This document shows, one piece after another, positions 28,374 to 36,961 of a stretch of 64,000 nt of DNA. The DNA is from Luteipulveratus mongoliensis (GTDB lineage: Bacteria; Actinomycetota; Actinomycetes; Actinomycetales; Dermatophilaceae): NCBI RefSeq assembly GCF_001190945.1, contig NZ_CP011112.1:4030001-4094000 (forward strand). Direction: 5' to 3'. The position numbers and the translations under genes were made by a program. The notes beneath the pieces were generated by a model. The model was not told where the DNA came from. It ran no database searches and saw only the letters and a list, made by a program, of their open reading frames with translations. The first letter of the stretch is position 1, and the number at the start of each line of letters is the position of its first letter.

Positions 28374-28928
28374 ATGAGCGAGGAACGCGGACGACTGTTC
28401 GTCATCAGCGGCATTCAAGCGGCGGGTAAGACGACCGTCGGGCTGTCACTGGCCAAGACCCTTACGAAGGCCGTCTTCATCGACGGCGACACGATCGGCA
28501 ACCTGGTGGTGAGCGGCCAGGAGCCGATGACGCTGCCCCCGACCCAGGAGGCCGTCGAGCAGCTGCTGTTCCGCTACGTCGGTGCGCTGGTCGTCGCGGA
28601 CACCTACCGCACGGCCGGGTTCGACGCGGTCATCGCGGACAGCATCTTCGGCGAGTACTTCGCCGACTTCCTGGAGCTTGCCGAGCCCGAGACGATCCAG
28701 TTCGTGATGCTCAATCCGTCCAAGGACACGGTGCGGCTGCGCGAGATGGAGCGCGGGACCGACGGTTACCGCGAGGACGGCGTCACCATCGACAACCTCT
28801 GGGACACGGTCGAGTTCTCCACCAAACGCGTCGGCCTCTGGCTCGACAACTCCCACATGACGGTGGCCGAGACCGTGCTGGAGATCCTGAAGCGCCAGGA
28901 AGAGGCGACGGTCGCTCCTGGCGCCTGA
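28374..28928 (+). CDS. P-loop kinase-like ATPase, unknown substrate
   Basis: 184 aa from ATG 28374. A Walker A motif GIQAAGKTT at residues ~11-19 is followed by features of small-molecule phosphotransferases related to the chloramphenicol phosphotransferase/AAA_33 group (FIDGDTIGN, FDAVIADSIFG, TVRLREMERG). The substrate cannot be read. It is 37 bp downstream of pgm; this gap contains three ATGAGNG repeats (28333, 28353, 28374), of which only the last opens this frame properly. It may be cotranscribed with the glycogen operon without sharing its function. Confidence 0.7.
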   Translation: MSEERGRLFVISGIQAAGKTTVGLSLAKTLTKAVFIDGDTIGNLVVSGQEPMTLPPTQEAVEQLLFRYVGALVVADTYRTAGFDAVIADSIFGEYFADFLELAEPETIQFVMLNPSKDTVRLREMERGTDGYREDGVTIDNLWDTVEFSTKRVGLWLDNSHMTVAETVLEILKRQEEATVAPGA

Positions 28929-28929
28929 G

Positions 28930-29457
28930 ATGTCCTCGACGGGTCACGCGACCACCCGGCTCGTCGTCCTGCGCGGCAACTCGGCGTCCGGCAAGAGCAG
29001 CCTCGCGATGGCCCTGCGCGAACGACCGATGTCGGTCGTCCAGCAGGACCACCTCCGCCGGATCGTCCTCAAGGAACGCGACGGCAACGATCCCGCCTCG
29101 CTCGCGCCGACACTGATCGACCAGACGGTGCGCTTCTGCCTCGACCACGGCAAGGACGTCATCCTCGAAGGCATCCTGTACGCCGACAAGTACCGGCTGA
29201 TGATCCTCGCCTTGCTCGCCGATCACCTCGGCACCAACCACGTGTACTACCTGGACATCCCCTTCGAGGAGACCGCTCGTCGGCATGAGACGCGTCCGCT
29301 GCGCGACGAGTTCACGGTCGAGGCGATGTCCGACTGGTACATCCCGGCTGACGCGCTCGGTGTGCCGGACGAGGTCGTGATCGGCAGCGAGTCGACGTTC
29401 GAGGAGACCCTGGCGCGCATCCACGCCGATCTCGACGCTGCGCCGCCCGGACGCTGA
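28930..29457 (+). CDS. P-loop kinase-like protein, unknown substrate
   Basis: 175 aa. Walker A GNSASGKSS at residues ~16-24, then SVVQQDHLRRIVLKE and ILEGILYADKY as in AAA_33/zeta-toxin-like small kinases. It starts one base after the stop of the preceding P-loop gene, so the pair is coupled, but the two share little sequence beyond the Walker A. No antitoxin-like partner is next to it, so a zeta-toxin role is not supported. It is the last gene of the operon, before the hairpin at 29521. Confidence 0.7.
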   Translation: MSSTGHATTRLVVLRGNSASGKSSLAMALRERPMSVVQQDHLRRIVLKERDGNDPASLAPTLIDQTVRFCLDHGKDVILEGILYADKYRLMILALLADHLGTNHVYYLDIPFEETARRHETRPLRDEFTVEAMSDWYIPADALGVPDEVVIGSESTFEETLARIHADLDAAPPGR

Positions 29458-29520
29458 GCTCTCGACGGCCGTTGGTCTCGCGGACCACGCACAACCTCGC
29501 CAGCGCCAGAGCATGCTTCT

Positions 29521-29544
29521 GAGCCCGCCGCTGCCGGCGGGCTC
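29521..29544. terminator. Bidirectional terminator hairpin
   Basis: Perfect 10-bp stem GAGCCCGCCG / CGGCGGGCTC with a CTGC loop. It lies between the convergent end of the kinase gene (29457) and the DUF222 gene (29558), so it can serve both. Confidence 0.75.
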
Positions 29545-29557
29545 TGGGGCAAGGTGA

Positions 29558-30823
29558 TCAGGCGAGTCCGGTGTGCCAGGTGACGCCGAGCGCGGTGACG
29601 GTGGCGCTCAGATCGCGCCGGTGAACCAGAGTGTGATGCCGACCGCAGAGCAACGCGCCGTTCGAGAGGTCGGTCGGTCCGCCTCGGGTCCACCACACGA
29701 CGTGATGCGCGTCGCACCACTGGGGCGGGATCGTACAGCCGGGGTAGGTGCAGCCACCGTCCCTGCGCCACAACGCTTTTCGCTGCCCTGACGTGAACAG
29801 ACGCTGCTCGCGACCGACGTCCAGGACCTCCCCGTCCGAGCCCAGGACCATCGGGATGATGCTCGCGTCGCAGGCATGACGGCGTACCTCCGACGGCGAG
29901 AGAACCTCGCCTGTCGCCGTGACACCAGCACCCTGCAGATCCGCCAGCAGCTGCTCCAGACCCATCGTGATGACGACCTGAGCCTTGCCGGACCGAGGCT
30001 GCTCACCCGGCGCGCTCACGCCGCGGCGGACCACCTCGATGAGAGCATCGGCGCGGCGTCGGGCGGCTGGTCGCGGATCGGGTTCTCCGTCGGGACCCGA
30101 GACTGGTGCCGACAAGCCCGCGACAGCCGCGTCGATGATCGCGGAGGCGTCCGGGTCCAGCAGCAACCGGTACTCGCACATCCCGGCCGAGCCAGGACGC
30201 TTGGTCAATGACCGGCCGCGGACACGAGCATCGTGCTCACGTTCGAGGTCGGGCTCGGGCTTCATCAGCTGACCCGCATAGCGGATCGCCGTCGCCAGCT
30301 CACGCGTGGTCAGCCCAGCGGACTCACGACTGTCGCCGGCGGCATCCACGAGCTCACCGATGACGGCTTCCACCTCGTCGGAAGCGACGACCGGCGACAC
30401 CTCACGCTCGAATCGAGCGATCTGATCTGCCTTGCCCAACGACAGTCCCCCGGAGCTGAACCGCGCCCACACCTGCTCCGCGCCTGGACGGGCCGCGCAC
30501 TCAGCCACGCGCTGGACACGACTCGCATGCGCGGGGTCGCCCGGCACGCCCGCCCGCGCCTGGCACGCTCGCACCCAGTCCACCGCGCCATACCCCTGCT
30601 CCCGGTGCAGACCACGCTCCAGGCCCTCACGGACAGCCGCGACGTCGAGCCGGTCCAGCACCGACCTGGCCGCCCCGACGAGCTCGAGAGTTTGCTCGAC
30701 ATCGTGTCCGGACAATGGCCACATGGGCTCGCCCGCGGCCCGCGACAGCACCGTCACGACGGCACGCAAGGACGCGACGGTGAGATGCTCATCCGTCGGT
30801 GCGTCCAAGGGCTGAGTGGCCAT
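29558..30823 (-). CDS. DUF222 / HNH endonuclease domain protein (13E12-like)
   Basis: 421 aa. The N-terminal ~300 residues are the DUF222 region common in actinobacteria. The C-terminus is an HNH module with CTYPGCTIPPQWCDAHHVVW and a second half GALLCGRHHTLVH, including the Cys pairs and His residues needed for metal and catalysis. This family is multi-copy in many actinomycete genomes; its role is unsettled. A TAGGTT -10 box 6 nt before the ATG suggests a leaderless mRNA. Confidence 0.88.
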   Translation of the reverse strand: MATQPLDAPTDEHLTVASLRAVVTVLSRAAGEPMWPLSGHDVEQTLELVGAARSVLDRLDVAAVREGLERGLHREQGYGAVDWVRACQARAGVPGDPAHASRVQRVAECAARPGAEQVWARFSSGGLSLGKADQIARFEREVSPVVASDEVEAVIGELVDAAGDSRESAGLTTRELATAIRYAGQLMKPEPDLEREHDARVRGRSLTKRPGSAGMCEYRLLLDPDASAIIDAAVAGLSAPVSGPDGEPDPRPAARRRADALIEVVRRGVSAPGEQPRSGKAQVVITMGLEQLLADLQGAGVTATGEVLSPSEVRRHACDASIIPMVLGSDGEVLDVGREQRLFTSGQRKALWRRDGGCTYPGCTIPPQWCDAHHVVWWTRGGPTDLSNGALLCGRHHTLVHRRDLSATVTALGVTWHTGLA

Positions 30824-30892
30824 GAGTCGAACCTAAGTCCGACCACCGACAACGACTCCCGGCGCCCGAAATACCCTGCTGTTGCTGAGAGT

Positions 30893-31714
30893 TCAGGATT
30901 GTTCGCCTGCCGCCGCAGCCAGCCGCTCGAGCCCCGCGATCAGCTCGTCGAGCTCTGCCGCGCTGAGCACTTTGTACGCCGGCGCCGCCAGCTCGTCCGT
31001 CAGTCCCTCGATCCGCTCCTTGATCTCCCGACCGGCGTCCGTGAAGCGACCAGCGGCGTCCACGAGGCCACGGTCACGCAGCCCGTCGACGACCGCGTCC
31101 AGCTGTGCCTTGGGCAGGTGGTGGATCCGGCCGAACTCCTCCGCTCTCATTCCGAGGGAGAGCGCGAGGAGGACGTGCGCCTCGGTCCCGCCGATGCCGT
31201 TGGCGACGAGGGCGGCGATGTGGCCGTCACCCCGGTGCTCCCGCAGCAACGTTGCCGCGTGCCAGAGCCTGGCAACGGGCTCCTCGGGTACATCGAGCGC
31301 CCGGAGTCCGGCGTACAGCGCTCGGCCCTCGGTCGGCGCACTGACCGCAGCCTTGGTGGCGAGGTCAGCGACGCGCGCCAGACCGGGCGAGTCGGCGAGC
31401 GCCCCGATCCGCTGACGCAGGCCGGCAACACTGCCCCGCTCGCGGACCGCGATCGCCTCCTCCGGGGTGATCTTTCCCCAGACCCACGGGATGTGGCGCG
31501 CCACCTCGCCCTCGGCGAAGTTGTAGAACACCGCGTGTACGACCTCGGCCGGCGCCATCCCCAGCGGTGCGGCCCGACCTGCGAAGTACCCGTCCCAGTC
31601 GTTGCGCATGCCGAGCGCCAGGAACGCCTCGTTCGGCACGTCCGAGAAGGTGACGGTGGCGATCGGCTCGAGGAGCTCGTACATGCGGTGGATCGTGGCC
31701 TGTGGGTGCGGCAT
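30893..31714 (-). CDS. SCO6745/SalK-like family protein
   Basis: 273 aa from ATG 31714, chosen for AGGAG 6 nt upstream; an ATG at 31738 is the alternative. The family hallmark LREHRGDGHIAALVANGIGG is present, with a helix-rich fold and a C-terminal winged-helix-like part (QLDAVVDGLRDRGLVDAAGRF). Function of this actinobacterial family is not established. No operon partner is evident. Confidence 0.75.
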   Translation of the reverse strand: MPHPQATIHRMYELLEPIATVTFSDVPNEAFLALGMRNDWDGYFAGRAAPLGMAPAEVVHAVFYNFAEGEVARHIPWVWGKITPEEAIAVRERGSVAGLRQRIGALADSPGLARVADLATKAAVSAPTEGRALYAGLRALDVPEEPVARLWHAATLLREHRGDGHIAALVANGIGGTEAHVLLALSLGMRAEEFGRIHHLPKAQLDAVVDGLRDRGLVDAAGRFTDAGREIKERIEGLTDELAAPAYKVLSAAELDELIAGLERLAAAAGEQS

Positions 31715-31797
31715 CGTCGTCTCCTGTGGTCGTGACATGCCCTCGTGGGCGGCGTCTCACCATGGCTACGAACAGGGTTGCGCAGTTGCGACAGAAC

Positions 31798-32097
31798 TCA
31801 GTGCGACAGGTCCGCCTCCTCGACGGCCTCCTCGAAGGCGTCGACAAAACCGTTCACGATCTCGCGCAGCAGACGAGCCTTGTGCAGCGCATTACGCGCG
31901 GAGTCACGGTCGTCGGCGTAGAAGTCGAGCGTGACCATGCGGTGGCAGTCCGCAAGATGCAGATCTGCATCGACACGCGTCGGCTCGTCCGGGTCCGCGC
32001 CGCGGGCGCGCTTGAGATCGACCTGGGCGATGGCGTACGCGCCGGCGTGATGACCTCGTCGGTTCAGGAACCGACGGCGGTAGTAGAGACGGGACAT
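31798..32097 (-). CDS. Hypothetical protein, 99 aa, behind a masked SD
   Basis: I do not recognise a family. The N-terminus is very basic (MSRLYYRRRFLNRR), the middle has LHLADCHRMVTLDFYADDRD, and the C-terminal third is an acidic amphipathic helix (LLREIVNGFVDAFEEAVEE). No membrane segment. The near-perfect AGGAGG Shine-Dalgarno 5 nt before the ATG is wholly inside a strong hairpin (32100-32142), so translation is probably regulated. Confidence 0.6.
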   Translation of the reverse strand: MSRLYYRRRFLNRRGHHAGAYAIAQVDLKRARGADPDEPTRVDADLHLADCHRMVTLDFYADDRDSARNALHKARLLREIVNGFVDAFEEAVEEADLSH

Positions 32098-32168
32098 GGT
32101 GACCTCCTGTAGGGCAGTGGTAACCGCCCTTCCAGGAGGTCATGCACGTATGCCGCCGATGTGTTCAT
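32064..32168 (-). CDS. Possible 34-aa leader ORF overlapping the hairpin
   Basis: ATG 32168 opens a short frame (MNTSAAYVHDLLEGRLPLPY...) that runs through the whole SD-masking hairpin and past the next start codon, ending at 32064 in another frame. A ribosome on it would melt the hairpin and expose the SD of the 99-aa gene. No good SD precedes it. This is a candidate regulatory leader only. Confidence 0.3.
   Translation of the reverse strand: MNTSAAYVHDLLEGRLPLPYRRSPCPVSTTAVGS
32100..32142 (-). promoter_or_regulatory. SD-sequestering leader hairpin
   Basis: In the minus-strand RNA, TGACCTCCTG (32142-32133) pairs perfectly with CAGGAGGTCA (32109-32100), and an inner stem AGGGC/GCCCT closes a 10-nt loop with 2-nt and 1-nt bulges. 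The 3' arm contains the AGGAGG ribosome site of the gene starting at 32097. The arrangement fits a translational switch; ligand, temperature or leader translation could control it. Confidence 0.6.
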
Positions 32169-32224
32169 GCCCCAAGGATGACCGCATGCGGCCCCGTCGC
32201 GCAAATGAGTTGAGCGCAAGACGC

Positions 32225-33454
32225 TCATGCCTCGACCTGCGAGCGCAGTGGGGATACCCACGCGAGCACGGCTGCGAGAAGGCCGGCGCACGTCAGGGTC
32301 GCCATCGCAGCGCGTACGTCCACCGCTCGGGCCAGCGCGCTCGCGCCCAGCGACCCGACGGTCCAGCCGACGCCCCAGGAGAGCATCCGAGCCGCCGTGT
32401 TGACGCGGCCCAGCATCGTCTCCGGCGTCACTCGCTGGCGGTAGGTCAGCGAGGCGATCAGCACGACCTGGTACGCCACGCCCCAGACGACCATGCAGAT
32501 CAGCGCGACGGTCCAGGACGGCGACAGCGCCACCAGCACGCCGGCCAGTCCCGACAACGGGATCGCCCACGTCACCGCCTTGGCCGGCGAGGCGACCTGC
32601 AGGAGTCGCGGCGTGATGGCGGCCGCGCCGATGCCCCCGACACCCCACGCGCTGTAGAGCAGTCCGAACCGCCAGCCCGAGGTGCCGATGTGCAGAGCCC
32701 GGTCGGAGAAGACGACGGCCAACGACATGAACGCCGCCCCGGCGATCGACTGCAGCGTGCCCACGGCAGTCGTCGTACGAACTCCCTTGTGCCGCAACAG
32801 AAAGCCGACGCCCTCGCGGACATCAGCGAGCACATGGCGGGCACGTGTCGGACCGGTCCGATCACGCGGCAGCGACAGCGGTCGCCGGATGGATCGTACG
32901 AGCACAGCTGAGACGGCGAAGCTGACCGCGTCGATCGCAAGGATCGTCGCCGGCGACCACACGACGAGCAGCAGTCCGACTGCGGCCGGCATCAGCAGGT
33001 CCAGGACCCCGCCGACTCCGAAGATCGCGGAGTTCGCAGCACCGATCCGTTCGCTGCCGACCAGCACGGGCAGGGCGCCGAAGTTGGCCCCGTCGAAGAA
33101 CGTGAAAAGGGACTGTACGACGAACGCGGCCACCAGCACGTGCGCGACGGTGAGGTGCCCGAGCCACCACAGGAGCGGCACCGAGAAGATCACCGCGGCG
33201 TTCGCGACGTCGGCCGCGACCATGACGCGCTGGCGGTTCCAGCGGTCGGTGAGAGCGCCGGCGAGCAGCCCGAAGACGAGGTAGGGCAACGCTTCCAGGG
33301 CTGTCGTGAGCGCCGTGAGCGAGGCCGATCCGGTGAGCCGGTAGATCAAGACCGGCATCGCGATCATGGTCGTGAGCGACCCCGCGGCCGACACCGTCCG
33401 CGCCGTCCAGTAGAGGCGAAAGTCCCGGTCAGCGCGCAGCGTCTCCGTCGTCAC
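32225..33454 (-). CDS. MFS transporter
   Basis: 409 aa with about 12 membrane segments. It has the MFS_3-type layout: DFRLYWTARTVSAAGSLTTMIAMP at the N-terminus and loop 2-3 LAGALTDRWNRQRVMVAADV, the motif-A equivalent. Drug or metabolite export is usual for this branch, but the substrate is unknown. GTG 33454 is preceded at 6 nt by TAGGGT, a leaderless-type -10 box. Confidence 0.85.
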   Translation of the reverse strand: MTTETLRADRDFRLYWTARTVSAAGSLTTMIAMPVLIYRLTGSASLTALTTALEALPYLVFGLLAGALTDRWNRQRVMVAADVANAAVIFSVPLLWWLGHLTVAHVLVAAFVVQSLFTFFDGANFGALPVLVGSERIGAANSAIFGVGGVLDLLMPAAVGLLLVVWSPATILAIDAVSFAVSAVLVRSIRRPLSLPRDRTGPTRARHVLADVREGVGFLLRHKGVRTTTAVGTLQSIAGAAFMSLAVVFSDRALHIGTSGWRFGLLYSAWGVGGIGAAAITPRLLQVASPAKAVTWAIPLSGLAGVLVALSPSWTVALICMVVWGVAYQVVLIASLTYRQRVTPETMLGRVNTAARMLSWGVGWTVGSLGASALARAVDVRAAMATLTCAGLLAAVLAWVSPLRSQVEA

Positions 33455-33472
33455 TAGCCAACCCTAAGCACG

Positions 33473-33826
33473 TCAGAACTCGCCTCGTACAACAGCAGAC
33501 TCGGCAGCCGCCTCAGCCATCGCCACTCGCGCGGTGTACCAGGCGATCGGCGCTACCAGCACCGACGGCAGGAGGAGGGCGAGCCAGTTCGGAGCAGGCG
33601 TCAGTTTCGCCGGAACAGTCAGGGCGATGACACCGATGACCAGCACGGCGCCCTCTCCGACCCGTTGAGGCCAGGTCTTGCGGTTCATCCGTTTCAGGAC
33701 TTCCTCCTGAACGGGCGTCAGCCGTTGATGCCACCGGGATCGAACGCCGACGACGATGGCAGCCGTCTGGGCTAAGCCGCAGCTACCGGCGTACGCCATC
33801 GCGATCTCGCGTCGCCTCTCGCTCAC
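33473..33826 (-). CDS. Small two-helix membrane protein, unknown
   Basis: 117 aa from GTG 33826, supported by a TACGCT -10 box ending 6 nt upstream. It has two hydrophobic segments in the C-terminal half (AVLVIGVIALTVPAKL; WLALLLPSVLVAPIAWY) after a basic N-terminal part. No family recognised. An earlier in-frame start would overlap the ATP-grasp gene's 3' end, and the leaderless box argues against it. Confidence 0.5.
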   Translation of the reverse strand: MSERRREIAMAYAGSCGLAQTAAIVVGVRSRWHQRLTPVQEEVLKRMNRKTWPQRVGEGAVLVIGVIALTVPAKLTPAPNWLALLLPSVLVAPIAWYTARVAMAEAAAESAVVRGEF

Positions 33827-33876
33827 CCGCGAAGCGTAAGACGCGACCGTCTGTCGGCAACGGCCATCCGCAGAAG

Positions 33877-35118
33877 TCAGCCGAGGCGGCCGGCCTCGTC
33901 GTGCGCCCACATCCCGGTGAGCCCGCGGAAGTGCCCGAGGAACCGCTCATGCTCCTCGGCCGGATACGTCGACTGCACCGTCTCCACCAGCAGCCGGTCG
34001 AAGTCGTCGGACTGCACCCAGTCGAGCACCAGCTCGTCCACGTGCGACAGCGAGGTCTCGCAGAACTCGCGGTACTGCTCGGTCTGGAAGTGGCTGTCCG
34101 ACAGCCGCTGGTAGGCGTCCAGCTTTTCGCCGTACGACAACGTCGGGTCATCGGCGAACGCGAACCACGGGTCCGGGTCGACCTGCGTCTTGGCCTTGCG
34201 ACCGGTGACGGTGCAGAAGATCGACCACTTCAGCAGGGACCGGATCGCCCACGGGAAGTAGTAGTGCAGCGAGGTTAGCGCCACGTCTGGGCATGCGTTG
34301 GCGTAGTCGATCGGATAGACGACACCGTCCTTCACCAACATCTCGCAGGAGTTGAACTCCCACCGGAAGAACGCATTAACCGTCTGCGCGATCGTGATCG
34401 CCTCCTGCCCCACGTCCGGGTCGAGGAAGTCGTGGGCCACGGCGTACCGGTCGTGCATGGGCTTGTCGGGCTGGAACTTCATCACCATCGTCTCCGGCCC
34501 GATGGTCAAAGCCCTTGCAAATACTTCGAATCCGTCGACAGCCTTCTGGAGGTGCATGAGCATCTCGTCGGACTCGTCGTACGACTTGTGCAGCGCCGCT
34601 TCGTCGCGAATCATCGAGACCCCGCGCCAGCCGCCCCCGTCGAACGGCTTCATGAACATCGGGTAGCCGAGCTCGGCAGCCACCGCGTCGAGGTCGAAGG
34701 AGCGGTTGTACTTCGCCGAGGTGTACGCCCACCGCACGTTGTCGAGCGGGTTCTTGTAGGGCACCAGGACGGTCTCAGGCACGTGCATGCCGAGTCGCAT
34801 CAGCGCGCAGTAGGCCGAGTGCTTTTCCATCGACTGGAACGTGAAGGGGCTGTTGAGCAGGTAGACGTCGTCCATCAGCGCGGCCTTCTTGAGCCACTCG
34901 CGCGGGTGGTAGTACCAGTGCGCGAGGCGGTCGATGACCAGATCGGTGCGCGGTTTGGCCCGCAGGTTGAACGGTTCGATGGTGAGGCGCTCGGTGCGCA
35001 GGTCGTGCGTCGTCCCGTCCGGTGCCGTCACCGGACCGACGCGGCGCAGCAGCTCCTCGAACGCCCGCGGCCAGTCCTCCTCCGCACCCAGCAACAACCC
35101 GATCAGATGCTCGGACAC
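33877..35118 (-). CDS. ATP-grasp domain protein, unknown reaction
   Basis: 413 aa from GTG 35118, which has AGAGGAG 7 nt upstream. The ATP-grasp core is visible: a Lys in YPMFMKPFDGGGWRGVSMI (glycine-rich loop), and metal/ATP ligands in FFRWEFNSCEMLVKDGVVYPIDYANA. ATP-grasp enzymes join a carboxylate to an amine or thiol through an acyl phosphate; substrates here are unknown. It is the last gene of an operon with two esterases, suggesting a small-molecule or peptide modification unit. Helical C-terminal ~90 residues have no recognised domain. Confidence 0.75.
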   Translation of the reverse strand: MSEHLIGLLLGAEEDWPRAFEELLRRVGPVTAPDGTTHDLRTERLTIEPFNLRAKPRTDLVIDRLAHWYYHPREWLKKAALMDDVYLLNSPFTFQSMEKHSAYCALMRLGMHVPETVLVPYKNPLDNVRWAYTSAKYNRSFDLDAVAAELGYPMFMKPFDGGGWRGVSMIRDEAALHKSYDESDEMLMHLQKAVDGFEVFARALTIGPETMVMKFQPDKPMHDRYAVAHDFLDPDVGQEAITIAQTVNAFFRWEFNSCEMLVKDGVVYPIDYANACPDVALTSLHYYFPWAIRSLLKWSIFCTVTGRKAKTQVDPDPWFAFADDPTLSYGEKLDAYQRLSDSHFQTEQYREFCETSLSHVDELVLDWVQSDDFDRLLVETVQSTYPAEEHERFLGHFRGLTGMWAHDEAGRLG

Positions 35119-35177
35119 CCCTGACTCCTCTCGTCGAACCGTCCTCGTCGCCAACCCGGTGGTGGCCGAGAGCCGCC

Positions 35178-35924
35178 TCAGCAGAACCTTGGCAGGTGGT
35201 GGGCCAGCTGCCGTTGCCACCATGGCCAGTCGTGCGCGACGTCGTTGCCCCACAGATCCAGCTGATGGGGAATTCCCTTGAGCTCCAACAGCTTTGCGAA
35301 CGCAAGGCTTGAGGGGAGGGCACCGGTCGGATGCGTCTCGTAGGCACCCTGACCGACGACGAGCAGCAGGCTCACGCGCGACCGGATCCAGTCCAGATGA
35401 TCACCGTGCATCCCGGCGACGTAGTCGGTCGGGTTGGCGAAGTAGGTCGCGTCACCGCGCTCTCCCCAGCCGTGCCAGCTCGACACGTCGTAGTTGCCGG
35501 AGAGGCCGAGGGCCAGCGGCGCCACCTCTGCGTGGGTCAGCGTGAAGTGGACAGCGTGATAGGCGCCCATCGACACGCCAAGGCTGATCAACGGCTCCGG
35601 ACCGCCGAGCTGGTCGCCGATCCACGGGACCACCGACTCCTCCAGCCATCGCGTGTAGAGGTGGTTGCGCTGTGCGCGCTCCTCGGTCGAGAGGCTGTTG
35701 TCGGACCAGGTGTAGCGATCTGCGGAGTCGACGCAGAAGAACGAGATCCGCCCGTCGTCGACCAGGGTCCGGACCGCCTCGACCATGCCGTTGTTGGCGA
35801 AGTCCTCGGCACGTCCGGCCTCGCTCGGGAAGACCAGCACCGGCCGACCGTAGTGCCCATAGCGGATCACCCCCAGGGAGGCATCCCGACCTGGCACGGG
35901 TAGTTCGACCCGGTGACCGTCCAC
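35178..35924 (-). CDS. Esterase-family alpha/beta hydrolase
   Basis: 248 aa from GTG 35924, 4 nt after the stop of the preceding esterase. Nucleophile elbow GVSMGAYH; a likely catalytic His near the C-terminus in NDVAHDWPWW, with Asp in QLDLWGND or nearby. N-terminal YGHYGRPVLVFPSEAGRAED is typical of the Esterase (PF00756, EstA/FrmB-like) group. No signal peptide, so cytoplasmic. Works, by position, with the ATP-grasp and the second esterase. Confidence 0.78.
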   Translation of the reverse strand: MDGHRVELPVPGRDASLGVIRYGHYGRPVLVFPSEAGRAEDFANNGMVEAVRTLVDDGRISFFCVDSADRYTWSDNSLSTEERAQRNHLYTRWLEESVVPWIGDQLGGPEPLISLGVSMGAYHAVHFTLTHAEVAPLALGLSGNYDVSSWHGWGERGDATYFANPTDYVAGMHGDHLDWIRSRVSLLLVVGQGAYETHPTGALPSSLAFAKLLELKGIPHQLDLWGNDVAHDWPWWQRQLAHHLPRFC

Positions 35925-35928
35925 GGGT

Positions 35929-36939
35929 TCATCCTGTCGCAGACCAGGTCTGGCGCAACAGGTTCGGCCAGATCGGATCCAGTGCATCCCGCCAGGCGAC
36001 GTAGTTGTGCAGGTCAGCCACCTCGGTGAGCTCGACGTCCACGCCGCGCCGTCTCAGCGCGCGAGCCATGGCTCGGTTGTTGGCGATGTTCTCCTCGTGA
36101 CGCCCACAGGTCAGGGCGATCGCAGGCCCAGGAGCCGTACGCCGCCAGCGCCCCTCCCGCAGCGCCGCCACCTCGGCGACGATGCGGCCGAACCCGCCGA
36201 ACGCTGCCTCCTGACCGTCGAGCTCGGGATCGAAGAACGAGCCCGACTGGGAGAGGACCGCTCCGACGTCGTCCCGTCGCATCGCGACCAGCATCGAGGT
36301 GAGCCCGCCGAGGCTGGCGCCCATGAACGCCAACGGTGCCCGGACGGCGTACCGCTCGCGCAGGGCGACCACGGCGCGATCCACGGACCGCAGGTAGCCA
36401 GGCGACCCGGCGTACCACTGGAGCCGGCGCATCGGCTGGGCGAGGACGAGACGGAACGGCGGCAGCGTCCTGATCCGCACCTGGGCGGCGGCCCACTGCA
36501 CGAGGTCCGCACGCTCGGCGTACTCCGGTCCGTCGTGACACCACAGCAGCGGCGCCGGCTGGCGCGCACGCAGCCCGCGCGGCACCCACACCGTGACGGG
36601 CAGTGGGTGGGCCAGCGCACTCGGCAGTTCCAGCGCCGTCATCGACCCGACGACGCCGGGCTCGGCCAGCCAGTCCGGAGCCCGGTAGCGGCTCGACTCC
36701 CATACCGAGCGCGGCCCGAAGGACGTCTGGACCGTACGCCGCGCCCCCGGGTCGAGCACCGACGTCACCTGACCGCGCGGGCCGGTCGCGCGGAAGACGT
36801 ACTCGATGCGCTGGGTCTGAGGACGTCCGATGCGTCGTTGCCACTCCCCTGCCCGCCAGGTACACGGCCCGCCGAGGCCGGGGCTGTCCAGGTCGACCGC
36901 ACGGTAGGTGCGGTCGGGGTCCGGCAGTCGCAGGATCAC
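35929..36939 (-). CDS. Enterochelin-esterase-like hydrolase
   Basis: 336 aa from a GTG at 36939. An N-terminal beta-rich region of ~110 residues resembles the non-catalytic domain of Fes-type esterases (IEYVFRATG). The hydrolase domain has WCHDGPEY and the elbow GASLGGLTS, with LTCGRHEENI and a C-terminal His in ADLHNYVAWRDAL. It forms an operon with a YbbN-like protein upstream and the second esterase plus ATP-grasp downstream. A siderophore link is possible by family but no siderophore genes are present. Confidence 0.75.
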   Translation of the reverse strand: MILRLPDPDRTYRAVDLDSPGLGGPCTWRAGEWQRRIGRPQTQRIEYVFRATGPRGQVTSVLDPGARRTVQTSFGPRSVWESSRYRAPDWLAEPGVVGSMTALELPSALAHPLPVTVWVPRGLRARQPAPLLWCHDGPEYAERADLVQWAAAQVRIRTLPPFRLVLAQPMRRLQWYAGSPGYLRSVDRAVVALRERYAVRAPLAFMGASLGGLTSMLVAMRRDDVGAVLSQSGSFFDPELDGQEAAFGGFGRIVAEVAALREGRWRRTAPGPAIALTCGRHEENIANNRAMARALRRRGVDVELTEVADLHNYVAWRDALDPIWPNLLRQTWSATG

Positions 36940-36961
36940 CGCGAGCTGCTGATCAGGTCGA

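Noticed and set aside
28333-28380. Three ATGAGNG motifs in 45 bp between pgm and the next gene, considered as a repeat element or leader peptides
   Set aside because: Too short to distinguish from chance; the first is the pgm stop overlap and the second opens only a tiny frame.
28930-29457. Zeta-toxin/antitoxin interpretation of the two small P-loop kinases
   Set aside because: Both are P-loop kinase-like; neither resembles an antitoxin, and they sit at the end of a metabolic operon.
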